Source: Pseudomonadota bacterium
GTDB taxonomy: Bacteria > Pseudomonadota > Gammaproteobacteria > Competibacterales > Competibacteraceae
NCBI GenBank assembly: GCA_022709365.1
Contig: JAKLIY010000015.1
Coordinates: forward strand, 22,696 to 86,695
Length of the DNA: 64,000 nucleotides
Direction of reading: 5' to 3'
The notes under the pieces are model-generated. The model saw only the letters and a list, made by a program, of their open reading frames with translations, was not told the DNA's origin and did no database searches. Shown here in pieces: positions 35,701 to 44,355 of the stretch; within the stretch, counting starts at the first letter, position 1, and every line of letters begins with the position of its first letter. Made by a program: the position numbers and the translations under genes.

Positions 35701-35934
35701 GTCGTAGAGGCCTTGGCTGGCGTCGTGCGCGACTTTGTGGAGTTCGGACAGGGCGCGGTCGATGAGTACGTCGGGGTAGCGCCGTTGCAGGAAGGCGCGC
35801 AGCAGAGCGGGTTCGATGTTGCGGTTGTCGGGGCGGTCGGTCCAGTCGCCAAGGTAGGCGTAGTCCAGCGTGTCGCGGAAGAGCGCGATGACGCGGGCCT
35901 GAGTTTTCTTTTCGATCTGGCCGACAGGGGTCAT
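32785..35934 (-). CDS. hsdR: Type I restriction endonuclease, R subunit
   Basis: ATP-dependent translocase and nuclease of a type I RM system. 1049 aa. N-terminal PD-(D/E)XK nuclease: RPDLVLYVNG then LGVLELKRST. Helicase motor: Walker A in WHTQGSGKSLTMVW (about residue 278), DECH box in IVFVDECHRTQSG (about 391), GFTGTPLL, and motifs V/VI toward LLTGFDAPPATYLYIDK and QAICRVNR. The C-terminus is helical and binds the methylase core in relatives. It starts by a 4-bp ATGA overlap with the stop of an 89-aa gene, so translation is coupled. All key residues are present, so the subunit looks functional. Confidence 0.95.
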   Translation of the reverse strand: MTPVGQIEKKTQARVIALFRDTLDYAYLGDWTDRPDNRNIEPALLRAFLQRRYPDVLIDRALSELHKVAHDASQGLYDRNRAVYELLRYGVKVRAEVGENMQTVWLIDWKNPQANDFAIAEEVTLQPADPQAHTKRPDLVLYVNGIALGVLELKRSTVSVSEGIRQNLDNQKKTFIQPFFATIQFVMAGNDTEGLRYGAIETPEKYYLRWTEDSPIDNLLDRQLIQIASKLRFLELIHDFIVFDAGIKKLCRQNQYFGVKAAQEFIQRREGGIIWHTQGSGKSLTMVWLARWLRENRPHTRLLIITDRTELDEQIEKVFKGVNEAIDRVQSGADLLATLNATTPWLVCSLVHKFGGKTDGEDPEATAAFIETLQKRPPDFTPKGDFIVFVDECHRTQSGELHQAMKTLLPEALFIGFTGTPLLKADKQKSIEVFGRYIHTYKFDQAVREGVVLDLRYEARDIDQALTSPEKIDDWFAAKTRGLNDLAKAQLKKKWGTMQRVLSSQSRLEKIVADLLLDMNTKPRLMDGHGNALLVAGSIYEACKLYELFANTELKGHCAIVTSYQPNIADAKGETTGEGDTDNLRKYEIYRTLLADWFQEAPDTAIHKVELFEQQAKKRFIEQPGQLKLLIVVDKLLTGFDAPPATYLYIDKSMRDHGLFQAICRVNRLDGDDKDYGYIIDYKDLFQRLEGAVQDYTSGALDGYAPEDVAGLLKDRLSKGREDLDAAREAIKALCEPVEPPKDTPAYLRYFCAQESGNAAQLKDNESRRQALYQHTATLQRRFANLANELGPAGYRPAEIVTVKAEVLHYTQARDEIRLASGDSIDLKMYEPAMRHLIDAYIQAEESEKISTFDDLSLVQLLVERGPAAVESLPRNLRNHEDAVAETIENNVRKLIINESPVDPAYYANMSTLLDALIAQRRQQALNYQQYLTQIAQLARQVTHPRQHVIYPATLDTPAQQALYNNLGQDEALALTVDAAVRASLQKGWRDHPLKTKKVKLAIKAAIAQSPPSVAQEGDIQDERRRYQTVDLDALVDRILDLVKNQRDY

Positions 35935-36200
35935 GGCGATTTGCGGACTTTAAGGCATTCCCAGTCGTTTTCATCTACGAGGGGAGCGACAAGATCGCCT
36001 ATGGTTTGCCCCTTGCCGGCGATGTCAAGATGAGGCTGGCGTCGAAATTTGGTCGGCGATTCTTCTCCGAGGATGACCGACCTGCCGTCGCGCCAAACTA
36101 CTGCGTACTGTCCTAAACGTCTTTTGCGTTCCAATGCTTCGGCCACTGCATTCTTCAATGCATCGAGTATTTGTTGATCTTCGGGAGAAATAAGGATCAT
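35931..36200 (-). CDS. Unrecognised 89-aa protein between the zeta-like kinase and hsdR
   Basis: Small, mixed-charge protein: helical start ([22 protein letters not shown]), a strand-like [13 protein letters not shown], and a C-terminal part with [13 protein letters not shown]. No known motif. It overlaps the upstream kinase by 4 bp (ATGA) and hsdR by 4 bp, so all three are translated as a block. By position it may be the partner or antidote of the zeta-like kinase, but direct evidence is absent. Confidence 0.65.
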   Translation of the reverse strand: MILISPEDQQILDALKNAVAEALERKRRLGQYAVVWRDGRSVILGEESPTKFRRQPHLDIAGKGQTIGDLVAPLVDENDWECLKVRKSP

Positions 36201-36784
36201 TTTCCGGCCTCCATCAGAAGTTGCTTGAATAGTGCGGGTTGCAGAATGCTACGCGCCCCGCCTTGCTGTACAAAAACCAGTTGTGGTGTTTCGCTGATAT
36301 TGAGAAAACAGCGGGTGTAATCCACCGCACCGGAGTACAACTCGAACAGATTGCGTAGACTGCGGGGAAAACGGCGTTCGATGTCGGCGCGGGGAATTGA
36401 GTGTCCGCCATGGGCGACCCGTTCGGCGACGCGCAGAATCGACATTTCCAGCGCTGGCAGGGCCAGATAGAGTAATTCGACCCGCCATCCATCTTCCCGG
36501 AGACGCTGAATCAGGCGCAGATAGCCCCGCCCGGCTAAGGTGGTTTCAAAGGCGAAGTCTCGGCGCGCCCGGACGTGCTGCCCGATCTCTTTTAAAAACA
36601 ATCGGCTGGCCGCCAATAGTTGCTGTTCTGGAGCCAACGGTGACAAACCCGCCGCGATGAGGTCGGCGTTTACAAAGACCCGACAATGGGCCACTTCTGG
36701 CAGATAGGTGAGCGCAAAGGTGGTTTTTCCCGCGCCATTTGGCCCGGCGATGATCCGGCAAATGGGTTGGAGCTTGGCATTCAT
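36197..36784 (-). CDS. Zeta-toxin-like P-loop kinase embedded in the RM operon
   Basis: 195 aa. Walker [12 protein letters not shown] near residue 19, then [13 protein letters not shown], a [13 protein letters not shown] substrate loop and the arginine-rich [22 protein letters not shown] lid. These match the COG4185/zeta kinase family, some of whose members phosphorylate UDP-sugars or act as toxins. It overlaps hsdS by 4 bp and the 89-aa gene by 4 bp. Its use inside a restriction operon (toxin, guard or regulator of HsdS/HsdR assembly) is unknown. Confidence 0.8.
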   Translation of the reverse strand: MNAKLQPICRIIAGPNGAGKTTFALTYLPEVAHCRVFVNADLIAAGLSPLAPEQQLLAASRLFLKEIGQHVRARRDFAFETTLAGRGYLRLIQRLREDGWRVELLYLALPALEMSILRVAERVAHGGHSIPRADIERRFPRSLRNLFELYSGAVDYTRCFLNISETPQLVFVQQGGARSILQPALFKQLLMEAGK

Positions 36785-38067
36785 ACCAGCCGAATCCTTC
36801 CGGTCAGGAGTTCCTGCATCATGCCCTGCTTGAGGAGTTTGGTTTTGTCGCGGCGTGCTTCGAGGGCGTTGATTTCAACGTCCATGTCGGAGAGGACGGT
36901 GGTGATAGCGGTTTGTTCTTCAAGAGTGGGGGCTACAAACTCAAATTCTAAGAAGGTGGGCAACCGAAGGGAATCCACTGTCGCTTTCACTGAGTGACGA
37001 GTAGCTTGCTTGTGAAAACTATTCTTCATGCAATAGAAAATGAATTTCCCGGATGTATCGGCGTTGAATGCGCTGATCTTGTAAACACGCTGGTGACAAT
37101 CAAATTTTCCATTGATGTAATGGAATATGCTTCCAATGCCACCTTCTCCAGGAACTAAAATTGCTTCACAGTCATACGAATAGCTGTTAATCCGCTCAAC
37201 AGTTTCGGAACGTACAAATAAAGGATAAGCGCCATCCTCAATTTTATCCTCGTTGTTTTTGCCACCTGTTTTTATATGCGCTACATCCCCCAACCGCCTC
37301 ACCTCCCACTCTCCACTAAACCCCGGCAATCGTTGTTTTCCGGTCAGGAGTTGCTGCATCGTGGCCTGTTTGAGGTCGCGCTTCTTGGCGATGAGCGCAT
37401 CCAGCGAGGCAATCAGGGCATCGACATCGGAAAGGGCGGCGGCAATGGCGCGTTGTTCGGGGAGTGGCGGAAGTAAAACAGGTATGTCTTTAACGATTTT
37501 TCCATTCAGATTTTCCTGACTCCCTGTATTGCTAGAATTTCGGATAGCCTGATAACGACTGACGAGAAAGTGTAGTAAGAACTCGCGTGAAACAGCCCCA
37601 TGTAGAGAAATCGACGCGCAAGCTTGGTTTGTCGTAGCCTCAACCCCAAGCACTCCGACCTTTCCACGAGTCTTGCCTTGGCCATAAAGCGCCATAAGCA
37701 GAGTACCTGCCGGAAGCAATTTTGCAGCCGAGTTTTTAAGGCCATCTTCGGTAATGAACTGGTCAACTTCGACAATTGTGTTGAAGTCAATTTGAGATGT
37801 AGTTATCCACGGAATAGATCCATTCCAATAGGTGGAAATCTCACGACTGGGTGTTCCGCCAGCACCGATAGTTGCTAAATCTCCAATACGCTTAACCTCC
37901 CACTCCTCCGGAATCACCCCTACCTCGGTCTGCTTGTAGCCTGTCTGAATCACGGATGGACACGGATGATCGGATTGCACGGATTTTATTGCCTCACTTT
38001 CTGCCTGATGTAGATAATCCGTGTCATCTTTTAATCCGTTTAATCCGTGATTCAGACACTGTTTCAC
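36781..38067 (-). CDS. hsdS: Type I restriction-modification specificity subunit
   Basis: 428 aa as read from GTG at 38067. Two target-recognition domains, each followed by a conserved helix: TRD1 ([19 protein letters not shown] ... [21 protein letters not shown]) and TRD2 ([16 protein letters not shown] ... [21 protein letters not shown]). The first ~40 residues are not HsdS-like: they are the translation of repeat copy A (37942-38058). A second in-frame GTG at 37953, inside the repeat's inverted end, would give about 390 aa and a more normal start ([12 protein letters not shown]). The distal GTG overlaps the stop of the GxxExxY gene (GTGA). Target sequence cannot be deduced. Confidence 0.9.
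   Translation of the reverse strand: MKQCLNHGLNGLKDDTDYLHQAESEAIKSVQSDHPCPSVIQTGYKQTEVGVIPEEWEVKRIGDLATIGAGGTPSREISTYWNGSIPWITTSQIDFNTIVEVDQFITEDGLKNSAAKLLPAGTLLMALYGQGKTRGKVGVLGVEATTNQACASISLHGAVSREFLLHFLVSRYQAIRNSSNTGSQENLNGKIVKDIPVLLPPLPEQRAIAAALSDVDALIASLDALIAKKRDLKQATMQQLLTGKQRLPGFSGEWEVRRLGDVAHIKTGGKNNEDKIEDGAYPLFVRSETVERINSYSYDCEAILVPGEGGIGSIFHYINGKFDCHQRVYKISAFNADTSGKFIFYCMKNSFHKQATRHSVKATVDSLRLPTFLEFEFVAPTLEEQTAITTVLSDMDVEINALEARRDKTKLLKQGMMQELLTGRIRLV
37942..38058. repeat. Inverted-repeat element, copy A (MITE-like)
   Basis: Ends are a perfect 16-bp inverted repeat (tgtctgaatcacggat at 37942-37957, its complement at 38043-38058). Inside are several short cacggat/atccgtg units. It lies at the junction of the GxxExxY gene and hsdS, and the HsdS frame is open across it. 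Copy B (38462-38571) has the same ends. Confidence 0.9.
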
Positions 38068-38444
38068 AGCACCAACCTCTTAAATGTCATACTCTTACTT
38101 CCAAAATTGATCAACAATCCCACTTCCAGCCGATACGCCTTCAAATAATTCAACACTTGCGCCCAATGCACATCCTCTAACTGAACAATCGCTTTCAACT
38201 CAACCAGAACTTTATTTTCCACCACAAAATCAGCCCGCCGTGTACCAATAGGTTCTGGCAAATCCTTATAAAAAATACCCTGTTCTATTTCTCTGGAAAA
38301 ACCCAAACCGGCTTTGGTCATTTCATAAGCCAGCGCCCTCTGATAAATTACCTCCTGAAAACCATTACCCAAAAACTTATGCACCTCAAACGCAGCGCCA
38401 ATAATTTTCTCGGTAATATCAGAGTACTTCAACGGTCCTGGCAT
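38064..38444 (-). CDS. GxxExxY family protein (PD-(D/E)XK-like)
   Basis: 126 aa. Signature in GNGFQEVIYQRAL (GxxExxY) and a nuclease-like RRADFVVENKVLVELKA (Asp, then ELK). Proteins of this family are small, widely scattered and often in repeat-rich settings; no function is established. Here the gene sits between hsdM and hsdS and is flanked on both sides by the inverted-repeat element (copies A and B). The start ATG at 38444 has AAGGGGA upstream. Its stop overlaps the distal hsdS GTG. Confidence 0.87.
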   Translation of the reverse strand: MPGPLKYSDITEKIIGAAFEVHKFLGNGFQEVIYQRALAYEMTKAGLGFSREIEQGIFYKDLPEPIGTRRADFVVENKVLVELKAIVQLEDVHWAQVLNYLKAYRLEVGLLINFGSKSMTFKRLVL

Positions 38445-38461
38445 ACGAATCCCCTTTTAAA

Positions 38462-38571
38462 GTCTGAATCACGGATTAGCACAGATTAATGGATTACACG
38501 GATTGTATTGCCTGTTTATGGCGGTGGATAATCCGTGCCATCCTTCAATCCGTTTCATCCGTGATTCAGAC
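38462..38571. repeat. Inverted-repeat element, copy B (MITE-like)
   Basis: Perfect 15-bp inverted ends (gtctgaatcacggat at 38462-38476, complement at 38557-38571), about 110 bp in all, with internal atccgtg units. The hsdM stop codon TGA (38568-38566) is part of its right end, so the element abuts or has captured the end of hsdM. Confidence 0.9.
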
Positions 38572-40965
38572 CATGAACCCCATCCGTTTCAAGTGTTCAT
38601 CGACCCGGGCCGTGTGCGTCGCCACCTCCGCCGTCAATTGAGCAATCGGCGCCGCATAACGATCTGCCAGTTGCTTGATCCGCCCGGTCAAGGCTTGCGA
38701 AACGCGATCCAGTTCACCCTGCACCGCCGCCGCCAGCGCCGCCAGCCATTTATCCTCGATCACCAGTCTCCTGATCTCCGCCCCCGTCAATTGGGCGTAT
38801 TGGGCGAAAACCCGGGTATTCAACGCCTTTTGGGCATCCTTCACCCGTTTGCCGGCGACCGCTTCCTGCTCCAGCAACGTCGCATACTTGATCAACACCC
38901 GGCGCTCATCCCGGGCTTCAGGATCGCCCTGAATCGCCTTGATCCGCTCCTTGACGCTCTTGACGGTGAGCTTGCCCTTCTCGGTTTTGGCCTCCTCCAG
39001 CAAGCCCTCCTCGCCACCGTGTTCCTCCTCCAGTTCCTCCAACTGGCGGCTGATCGCCTCGCGCTGCGTTTCCAGTTGATCCATCGCCCGCTGCTCCGCC
39101 GCAAAGAAATGCTGGATGATCAACGGTGGCGGAATCAGGTCGCTGTTGGGCTGGCCATCGAGTACGGCTCGCCAGTCTTCCTGCACGATCTGATACACGT
39201 CATCCTGCATCGTTTCGGCCCAATAGTTCATCAAATGCTGATAAACATCATAAGCATCCAGCAACGGCGCAGCGCGGAAGGTCTCCAGCAGGCGCTCGGA
39301 CACGGTTTCGATCAGCGCCTTCGGGGAATCGCCCGGCTGAAGGGCCTGGAAGCGTGGGGTGTTCGTTTGCCGCCAGGCGGTAAACAGCGCATCAATCTGC
39401 TGGTTAAACGCCGTGAATTCAGCATGATGGAAGATCAGTGCCTTGACCTCGCTGACCGGGATGCGGAGTTGGTGGTAGCCCGGACGATCCGCCGGTGCAA
39501 ACAGCGCCGCTCTCAAACTGGGGAACACCTGCCAGTACGGAGCCAAAGCCTCCAGATCACGGTCAGGAAGACCGCCCTGGAGATGCGCCGCGATGTCCTG
39601 GAGGTCTTCCGGGGCGCTGCTGTCAATGTAGCGCGGCAGGTTCAGATTGAAGTCATTGGACACAATCTCAGCCAGCGGCACGCAGCGCGAGTACTTGGGA
39701 AATTCCACCTGCCGGGTGAAAAGATCCACGATCTTGTGGAGATCCTGAGCGCGCAGGCGGTTCTTGTTGCCGTCCTTGATGAAGCCCTGGCTGGCGTCGA
39801 TCATGAAGATGCCGGCTTCATTCGCCACGCGAGCCGCTGCGCCGGCCTTGTCCAATACCAGGATGCAGGCTGGGATGCCGGTTCCATAAAACAGGTTGGC
39901 CGGCAGGCCGATGAGTCCCTGGATATAGCCGCGCTGGACCAGTTGCTGGCGGATGCCGGCTTCCGCGCCGCCGCGAAACAGCACCCCATGCGGAAGAATG
40001 ATGGCGCCCTTGCCGGTACTCTTCAGCGAAGCCAGTAGGTGCAGCAGAAAGGCATAGTCGCCATTCTTGGCCGGCGGAATGCCGTATTCAAAGCGCTGGC
40101 AGGGGTCATGCGCGACGTGGACGCCGTTGCTCCAGGCTTTGTTGGAAAAGGGCGGGTTGGCTACCGCAAAATCAAACGTCTCCAAACGGCCATTCGGCTG
40201 CTTGAAGCAGGGATCAGCCAAGGTGTTGCCCTGCCAGATTTCCGCCGTTGGACAGTCATGCAACAGCATGTTCATCTTGGCCAGCGCGGCGGTGGCGTTG
40301 TCCATTTCCTGCCCGTACAGCGCCAAATCCAGCCCGGTGCGATTTTTGGCCTCGTTGTGGGCCTTGAGCAGCAGCGACCCCGAGCCGCAGGTGGGGTCAT
40401 AGATGCTCTGATCGGCGCTGTGGGCGGCATTCAGGCCGATGACCATCGCCATGATTCGGGAGACTTCCGCCGGGGTGTAGAACTGTCCCTTGCTCTTGCC
40501 AGACTCCGTAGCGAAATGGCGCATCAGGTATTCATAGGCATCGCCCAGCAGGTCGTCGCCTTCAGCGCGGTTGCGGCTAAAGTCCAGCGCCGGGGTAGCG
40601 AAAATCGTCACCAGATTCGACAGGCGATCCACCATCTCCCGCCCCCGCCCGAGTTTGTCCTCGTTGTTGAAGTCGGGAAATACGATGTCGTGGAGAACCT
40701 CGTTCGCCGCCTTGAGCTTCTCCAGACTCTTGTTGATCTTCTCGCCGATCTCCTTGTCGCCTTTCAGGGCAGCCAAGTCGGCAAAGCGGGCGCCCTTCGG
40801 GACTTCAATCAACGCATCGGGCTGGTCGGCGTATCGGTCGGAGAGGTATTTGACGAACAGCAGGACCAGTACATAGTCCTTGTACTGCGAGGCGTCCATG
40901 CCGCCGCGCAGTTGATCGCAGCTTTTCCAGAGGGAACTGTAAAGTTCGGATTTTTTGAGGGCCAT
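38566..40965 (-). CDS. hsdM: Type I restriction-modification N6-adenine methyltransferase subunit
   Basis: 799 aa. N-terminal HsdM_N helices (LWKSCDQLRGGMDASQYKDY), SAM motif I IYDPTCGSGSLLLKAH, and catalytic motif IV NPPF in FAVANPPFSNKAW. These make the modification subunit of the same system as the downstream hsdS and hsdR. The protein is longer than most HsdM (about 500 aa) because of a C-terminal, charged coiled-coil half (EELEEEHGGEEGLLEEA). The ATG at 40965 is 58 bp downstream of dnaJ on the same strand. Its stop lies in repeat copy B. Confidence 0.95.
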   Translation of the reverse strand: MALKKSELYSSLWKSCDQLRGGMDASQYKDYVLVLLFVKYLSDRYADQPDALIEVPKGARFADLAALKGDKEIGEKINKSLEKLKAANEVLHDIVFPDFNNEDKLGRGREMVDRLSNLVTIFATPALDFSRNRAEGDDLLGDAYEYLMRHFATESGKSKGQFYTPAEVSRIMAMVIGLNAAHSADQSIYDPTCGSGSLLLKAHNEAKNRTGLDLALYGQEMDNATAALAKMNMLLHDCPTAEIWQGNTLADPCFKQPNGRLETFDFAVANPPFSNKAWSNGVHVAHDPCQRFEYGIPPAKNGDYAFLLHLLASLKSTGKGAIILPHGVLFRGGAEAGIRQQLVQRGYIQGLIGLPANLFYGTGIPACILVLDKAGAAARVANEAGIFMIDASQGFIKDGNKNRLRAQDLHKIVDLFTRQVEFPKYSRCVPLAEIVSNDFNLNLPRYIDSSAPEDLQDIAAHLQGGLPDRDLEALAPYWQVFPSLRAALFAPADRPGYHQLRIPVSEVKALIFHHAEFTAFNQQIDALFTAWRQTNTPRFQALQPGDSPKALIETVSERLLETFRAAPLLDAYDVYQHLMNYWAETMQDDVYQIVQEDWRAVLDGQPNSDLIPPPLIIQHFFAAEQRAMDQLETQREAISRQLEELEEEHGGEEGLLEEAKTEKGKLTVKSVKERIKAIQGDPEARDERRVLIKYATLLEQEAVAGKRVKDAQKALNTRVFAQYAQLTGAEIRRLVIEDKWLAALAAAVQGELDRVSQALTGRIKQLADRYAAPIAQLTAEVATHTARVDEHLKRMGFMV

Positions 40966-41022
40966 GACTGTTCTTTGTGCTTGGGCAACTCAAGGCAATG
41001 CAAACCCGCTCCAAGCTGCTTT

Positions 41023-42150
41023 TCAGAACTTCATATCCTCAAAAAACTTCTTCACCCCATCCAGCCAACTGCCTTCCTGAGGCGCGTGCTGCTTGCCGCC
41101 AGCCTGCATGGTTTCAGCAAACTGCTGCAACAATTCCTTCTGCTCTCTCGTCAAATTGACTGGCGTTTCCACCACCACCCGACACAGCAGATCACCCGTT
41201 GCACCGCCTCGCACCGGACGCACGCCCTTGCCGCGCAGGCGGAACACCTTGCCGGTCTGTGTTTCTGCGGGAATCTTCAGGCTGATCCGCCCATCCAGCG
41301 TTGGCGCTTCCAGCTCGCCGCCCAGCGCCGCTGTGGTGAAACTGATCGGCACATCGCAATAGAGATCGTTGTCTTCACGGGTGAAAATCGGATGCGGCTT
41401 GACGCGGATCTGCACATACAGATCACCCGGCGGTCCACTGTTCTCCCCGGCCTCGCCCTCGCCAGCCAACCGGATGCGGTCGCCATTGTCTACGCCCGCC
41501 GGCACCTTGACCGACAGCGTTTTCTGCTCTTCAACTCGACCATTGCCCCGGCAAGTCTCGCACGGTTCGGGAATGATCGTTCCTCGCCCCTGACAGCGTG
41601 GGCAGGTCTGCTGAATCGAAAAGAAACCCTGCTGCATCCGCACCTGGCCCACGCCCCGGCAGGTGGGACACGTCGTCGGTTTGGTGCCCGGCTTGGCACC
41701 GCTGCCAGCGCAACTCGCGCAACTGACCAGCGTCGGCACCCGAATCTTGGCGGTCGTGCCAAAGACGGCTTCCTCCAGCGTCAAATCCAGGGTATAGCGC
41801 AGATCGGAACCCCGGTAACTCTGACTGCCGCCGCCGCGCATCCCGCCGAAAATATCGCGGAACACGCCGCCAAAAATGTCGCCCAGATCGGCCGGACCGC
41901 CGTTGAACCCGCCGCCCGCCGAACCCTCGACGCCTGCATGGCCAAATTGGTCATAGGCGGCCCGCTTGCGTGAATCACTCAGCACCTCATAAGCCTCCTT
42001 GGCTTCCTTGAAATGCTCTTCGGCGACATTGTTGTCGGGGTTACGGTCAGGATGGTGTTTCATCGCCAGCCGCCGGTAGGCTTGCTTGATTTCCGCCTCA
42101 CTGGCGTTGCGGGCTACATTGAGGACTTCGTAATAATCACGTTTGGACAT
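41023..42150 (-). CDS. dnaJ: Chaperone protein DnaJ (Hsp40)
   Basis: DnaK co-chaperone, 375 aa. J domain with HPD at residues 33-35 ([10 protein letters not shown]), a Gly-rich linker, four zinc CxxCxGxG motifs ([32 protein letters not shown]), then the two-part substrate-binding domain. A terminator-like hairpin lies between dnaK and this gene, so dnaJ may depend on read-through. The restriction operon begins 58 bp downstream. Confidence 0.97.
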   Translation of the reverse strand: MSKRDYYEVLNVARNASEAEIKQAYRRLAMKHHPDRNPDNNVAEEHFKEAKEAYEVLSDSRKRAAYDQFGHAGVEGSAGGGFNGGPADLGDIFGGVFRDIFGGMRGGGSQSYRGSDLRYTLDLTLEEAVFGTTAKIRVPTLVSCASCAGSGAKPGTKPTTCPTCRGVGQVRMQQGFFSIQQTCPRCQGRGTIIPEPCETCRGNGRVEEQKTLSVKVPAGVDNGDRIRLAGEGEAGENSGPPGDLYVQIRVKPHPIFTREDNDLYCDVPISFTTAALGGELEAPTLDGRISLKIPAETQTGKVFRLRGKGVRPVRGGATGDLLCRVVVETPVNLTREQKELLQQFAETMQAGGKQHAPQEGSWLDGVKKFFEDMKF

Positions 42151-42201
42151 GGTTTTGCGTTGCGGGCGACTGCCGGGTTGTACTCGTGTTCATAAACCAA
42201 A

Positions 42202-42234
42202 GAATCCGGGAGCGCTCAAGGCTCTCCCGGATTC
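42202..42234 (-). terminator. Hairpin terminator after dnaK
   Basis: Perfect 11-bp stem (GAATCCGGGAG / CTCCCGGATTC) with an 11-nt loop; on the minus strand it is followed by the U-rich CTTTGGTTT. Placed between dnaK and dnaJ, it would lower dnaJ expression relative to dnaK. Confidence 0.8.
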
Positions 42235-42257
42235 GTAGTTTAACGCAGCCGTGGCGC

Positions 42258-44201
42258 TTACTTCTTCACTTCCTCAAACTCGGCGTCCACGACGCCGTCA
42301 TCCGCCGGCTTGTGTCCATGCCCGCCCGGCCCGCCCGGGCCACCGTGCGGGCCACCCGAACCTCCCTCTGGCCCACCGCCCGCCTGACCGTAAAGTCGCT
42401 CGGCCATTTTGCCGGACAGCTCGCCCAGGGTCCGGGTCTTGGCTTCAATGGCGCTCTTGTTATCGCTCTTGGCCGCGGTGCGCAGGTCGCTAATCGCCGC
42501 TTCAATCGCCGACCGCTCGCCGCCTTCCACCTTGTCGCCCAGTTCGTGCAGCGTCTTCTCAGTGGCGTGAATCAGATTTTCGGCCTGGTTGCGGGCATTA
42601 ACCAGTTCATGGAACTTCTTATCTTCCTCGGCATGCGCCTCGGCGTCCCCGACCATCCGCTTGATCTCGTCCTCGGACAGCCCGGAGGACGCTTTGATAA
42701 TGATGCGATTCTCTTTACCGGTCGCCTTGTCCTTGGCCGACACATGCAGAATGCCGTTGGCGTCGATGTCGAAAGTGACCTCAATCTGCGGCACGCCGCG
42801 CGGGGCCGGCGGAATATCCTGCAGGTCGAACTTGCCCAGCGACTTGTTCGCCGAAGCCATCTCACGCTCACCTTGCATCACATGCACGGTGACCGCCGTC
42901 TGGTTGTCGTCCGCTGTTGAAAACACCTGCTGCGCCTTGGTCGGAATCGTGGTGTTCTTCTCGATCAGCTTGGTCATCACCCCGCCCAGCGTCTCAATGC
43001 CCAGGCTCAGCGGCGTCACGTCGAGCAGCAGCACGTCCTTGACCGTGCCGCCTAGCACCCCGCCCTGAATCGCCGCGCCGACCGCGACCGCTTCATCGGG
43101 GTTCACATCCTTGCGCGGCTCCTTGCCGAAGAACTCGCGCACCTTGTCCTGCACCTTGGGCATTCGGGACTGACCGCCGACCAGCAGCACGTCGTCGATC
43201 TGACCGACGCCCAGGCCGGCATCCTTTAACGCCACCCGGCACGGTGCAATCGTCTTGTCGATCAAATCCTCGACCAGCGATTCCAGCTTGGCGCGGGTCA
43301 GTTTCAGGTTCAAATGCTTCGGCCCGCTGGCGTCGGCGGTGATATACGGCAGATTAATGTCGCTCTGCTGGCTGGAAGACAGCTCAATCTTGGCTTTTTC
43401 CGCAGCTTCTTTCAGTCGTTGCAGCGCCAGCGGATCATTGGCCAGATTAATGCCGCTCTCTTTCTGGAACTGCTCGATCAGAAAGTCGATGATCCGCTTG
43501 TCAAAATCTTCGCCGCCCAGGAAGGTGTCGCCATTGGTCGAGAGCACCTCGAACTGTTTCTCGCCGTCCACCTCGGCGATTTCAATAATCGAGATGTCGA
43601 AGGTGCCGCCGCCCAGGTCGTAGACCGCAATCTTGCGATCCTTGGTGCTGGATTTGTCCATGCCGAAGGCCAGCGCCGCCGCCGTCGGTTCGTTGATGAT
43701 GCGCTTGACTTCGAGACCGGCGATACGCCCGGCATCCTTGGTGGCCTGGCGCTGACTGTCGTTGAAGTAGGCCGGTACGGTGATCACCGCTTCCGTCACC
43801 GGGTGGCCGAGATAGTCCTCGGCGGTCTTCTTCATCTTCATCAGCACCCGCGCCGAAATTTCCGGCGGGGCCATCTTCTTGCCACGCGCCTCGACCCACG
43901 CATCGCCGTTGTCATTCTTGACGATCTTGTAGGGAACGAGGTCAATGTCCTTCTGCACCTCCGGCTCACCGAAGCGGCGACCGATCAGGCGCTTGACCGC
44001 AAACAGGGTGTTTTGCGGGTTGGTGACCGCCTGGCGCTTGGCCGGCTGGCCGACGGTGATTTCACCGTCTTCCATAAAGGCGACGATGGACGGGGTCGTC
44101 CGGTCGCCTTCGCTGTTTTCAATCACCCGGGGCTTGCCGCCCTCCATGATCGCGACGCAGGAATTGGTGGTACCCAAGTCGATGCCGATAATGTTGCTCA
44201 T
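42258..44201 (-). CDS. dnaK: Chaperone protein DnaK (Hsp70)
   Basis: ATP-dependent folding chaperone, 647 aa. Nucleotide domain begins [19 protein letters not shown], with [17 protein letters not shown] and [13 protein letters not shown]; substrate domain with [14 protein letters not shown]. The C-terminus is a Gly/His/Pro-rich stretch ending [11 protein letters not shown], the usual EEVKK-like end. It has its own heat-shock-type promoter 55-83 bp upstream, plus a repeat between it and grpE. Confidence 0.98.
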   Translation of the reverse strand: MSNIIGIDLGTTNSCVAIMEGGKPRVIENSEGDRTTPSIVAFMEDGEITVGQPAKRQAVTNPQNTLFAVKRLIGRRFGEPEVQKDIDLVPYKIVKNDNGDAWVEARGKKMAPPEISARVLMKMKKTAEDYLGHPVTEAVITVPAYFNDSQRQATKDAGRIAGLEVKRIINEPTAAALAFGMDKSSTKDRKIAVYDLGGGTFDISIIEIAEVDGEKQFEVLSTNGDTFLGGEDFDKRIIDFLIEQFQKESGINLANDPLALQRLKEAAEKAKIELSSSQQSDINLPYITADASGPKHLNLKLTRAKLESLVEDLIDKTIAPCRVALKDAGLGVGQIDDVLLVGGQSRMPKVQDKVREFFGKEPRKDVNPDEAVAVGAAIQGGVLGGTVKDVLLLDVTPLSLGIETLGGVMTKLIEKNTTIPTKAQQVFSTADDNQTAVTVHVMQGEREMASANKSLGKFDLQDIPPAPRGVPQIEVTFDIDANGILHVSAKDKATGKENRIIIKASSGLSEDEIKRMVGDAEAHAEEDKKFHELVNARNQAENLIHATEKTLHELGDKVEGGERSAIEAAISDLRTAAKSDNKSAIEAKTRTLGELSGKMAERLYGQAGGGPEGGSGGPHGGPGGPGGHGHKPADDGVVDAEFEEVKK

Positions 44202-44255
44202 GTTCTTGACTCTCTAAAGCGGAAATTCGGTGCTGGAAATCTTTGCTGTTTTAAT

Positions 44256-44284
44256 AAGTGGGGACAGGCTGACGGATTTTCAAG
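44256..44284 (-). promoter_or_regulatory. Sigma-32 (RpoH) type promoter for dnaK
   Basis: On the minus strand: -35 CTTGAAA (44284-44278), 14-bp spacer, -10 CCCCACTT (44263-44256). This closely fits the RpoH consensus (CTTGAAA, then CCCCAT-type). Predicted start is about 48 nt before the dnaK ATG. Confidence 0.82.
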
Positions 44285-44301
44285 GCGGTTACGCGCCGTT
44301 C

Positions 44302-44350
44302 AAACCACCCCGGCGCTGCCCGCCACCCCTCCTTAGATGAGGAGGGGAAT
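44302..44350. repeat. REP-like palindrome between dnaK and grpE
   Basis: A stem CCCCTCCT / AGGAGGGG (44326-44333, 44340-44347) next to a GC-rich arm (cggcgctgcccgcc). It has the look of extragenic palindromic repeats and lies immediately downstream of grpE, where it could end or stabilise the grpE transcript. Confidence 0.65.
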
Positions 44351-44355
44351 CTTCA

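Noticed and set aside
34618..36033. Long plus-strand open frame (471 codons) opposite hsdR
   Set aside because: Antisense shadow of a clear HsdR with intact motifs; the translation has no family resemblance and reflects GC-rich codon bias.
38503..41973. Two long plus-strand open frames (511 and 644 codons) opposite hsdM and dnaJ
   Set aside because: They lie entirely over well-supported minus-strand genes and cross their boundaries; no motif or ribosome binding site supports them.
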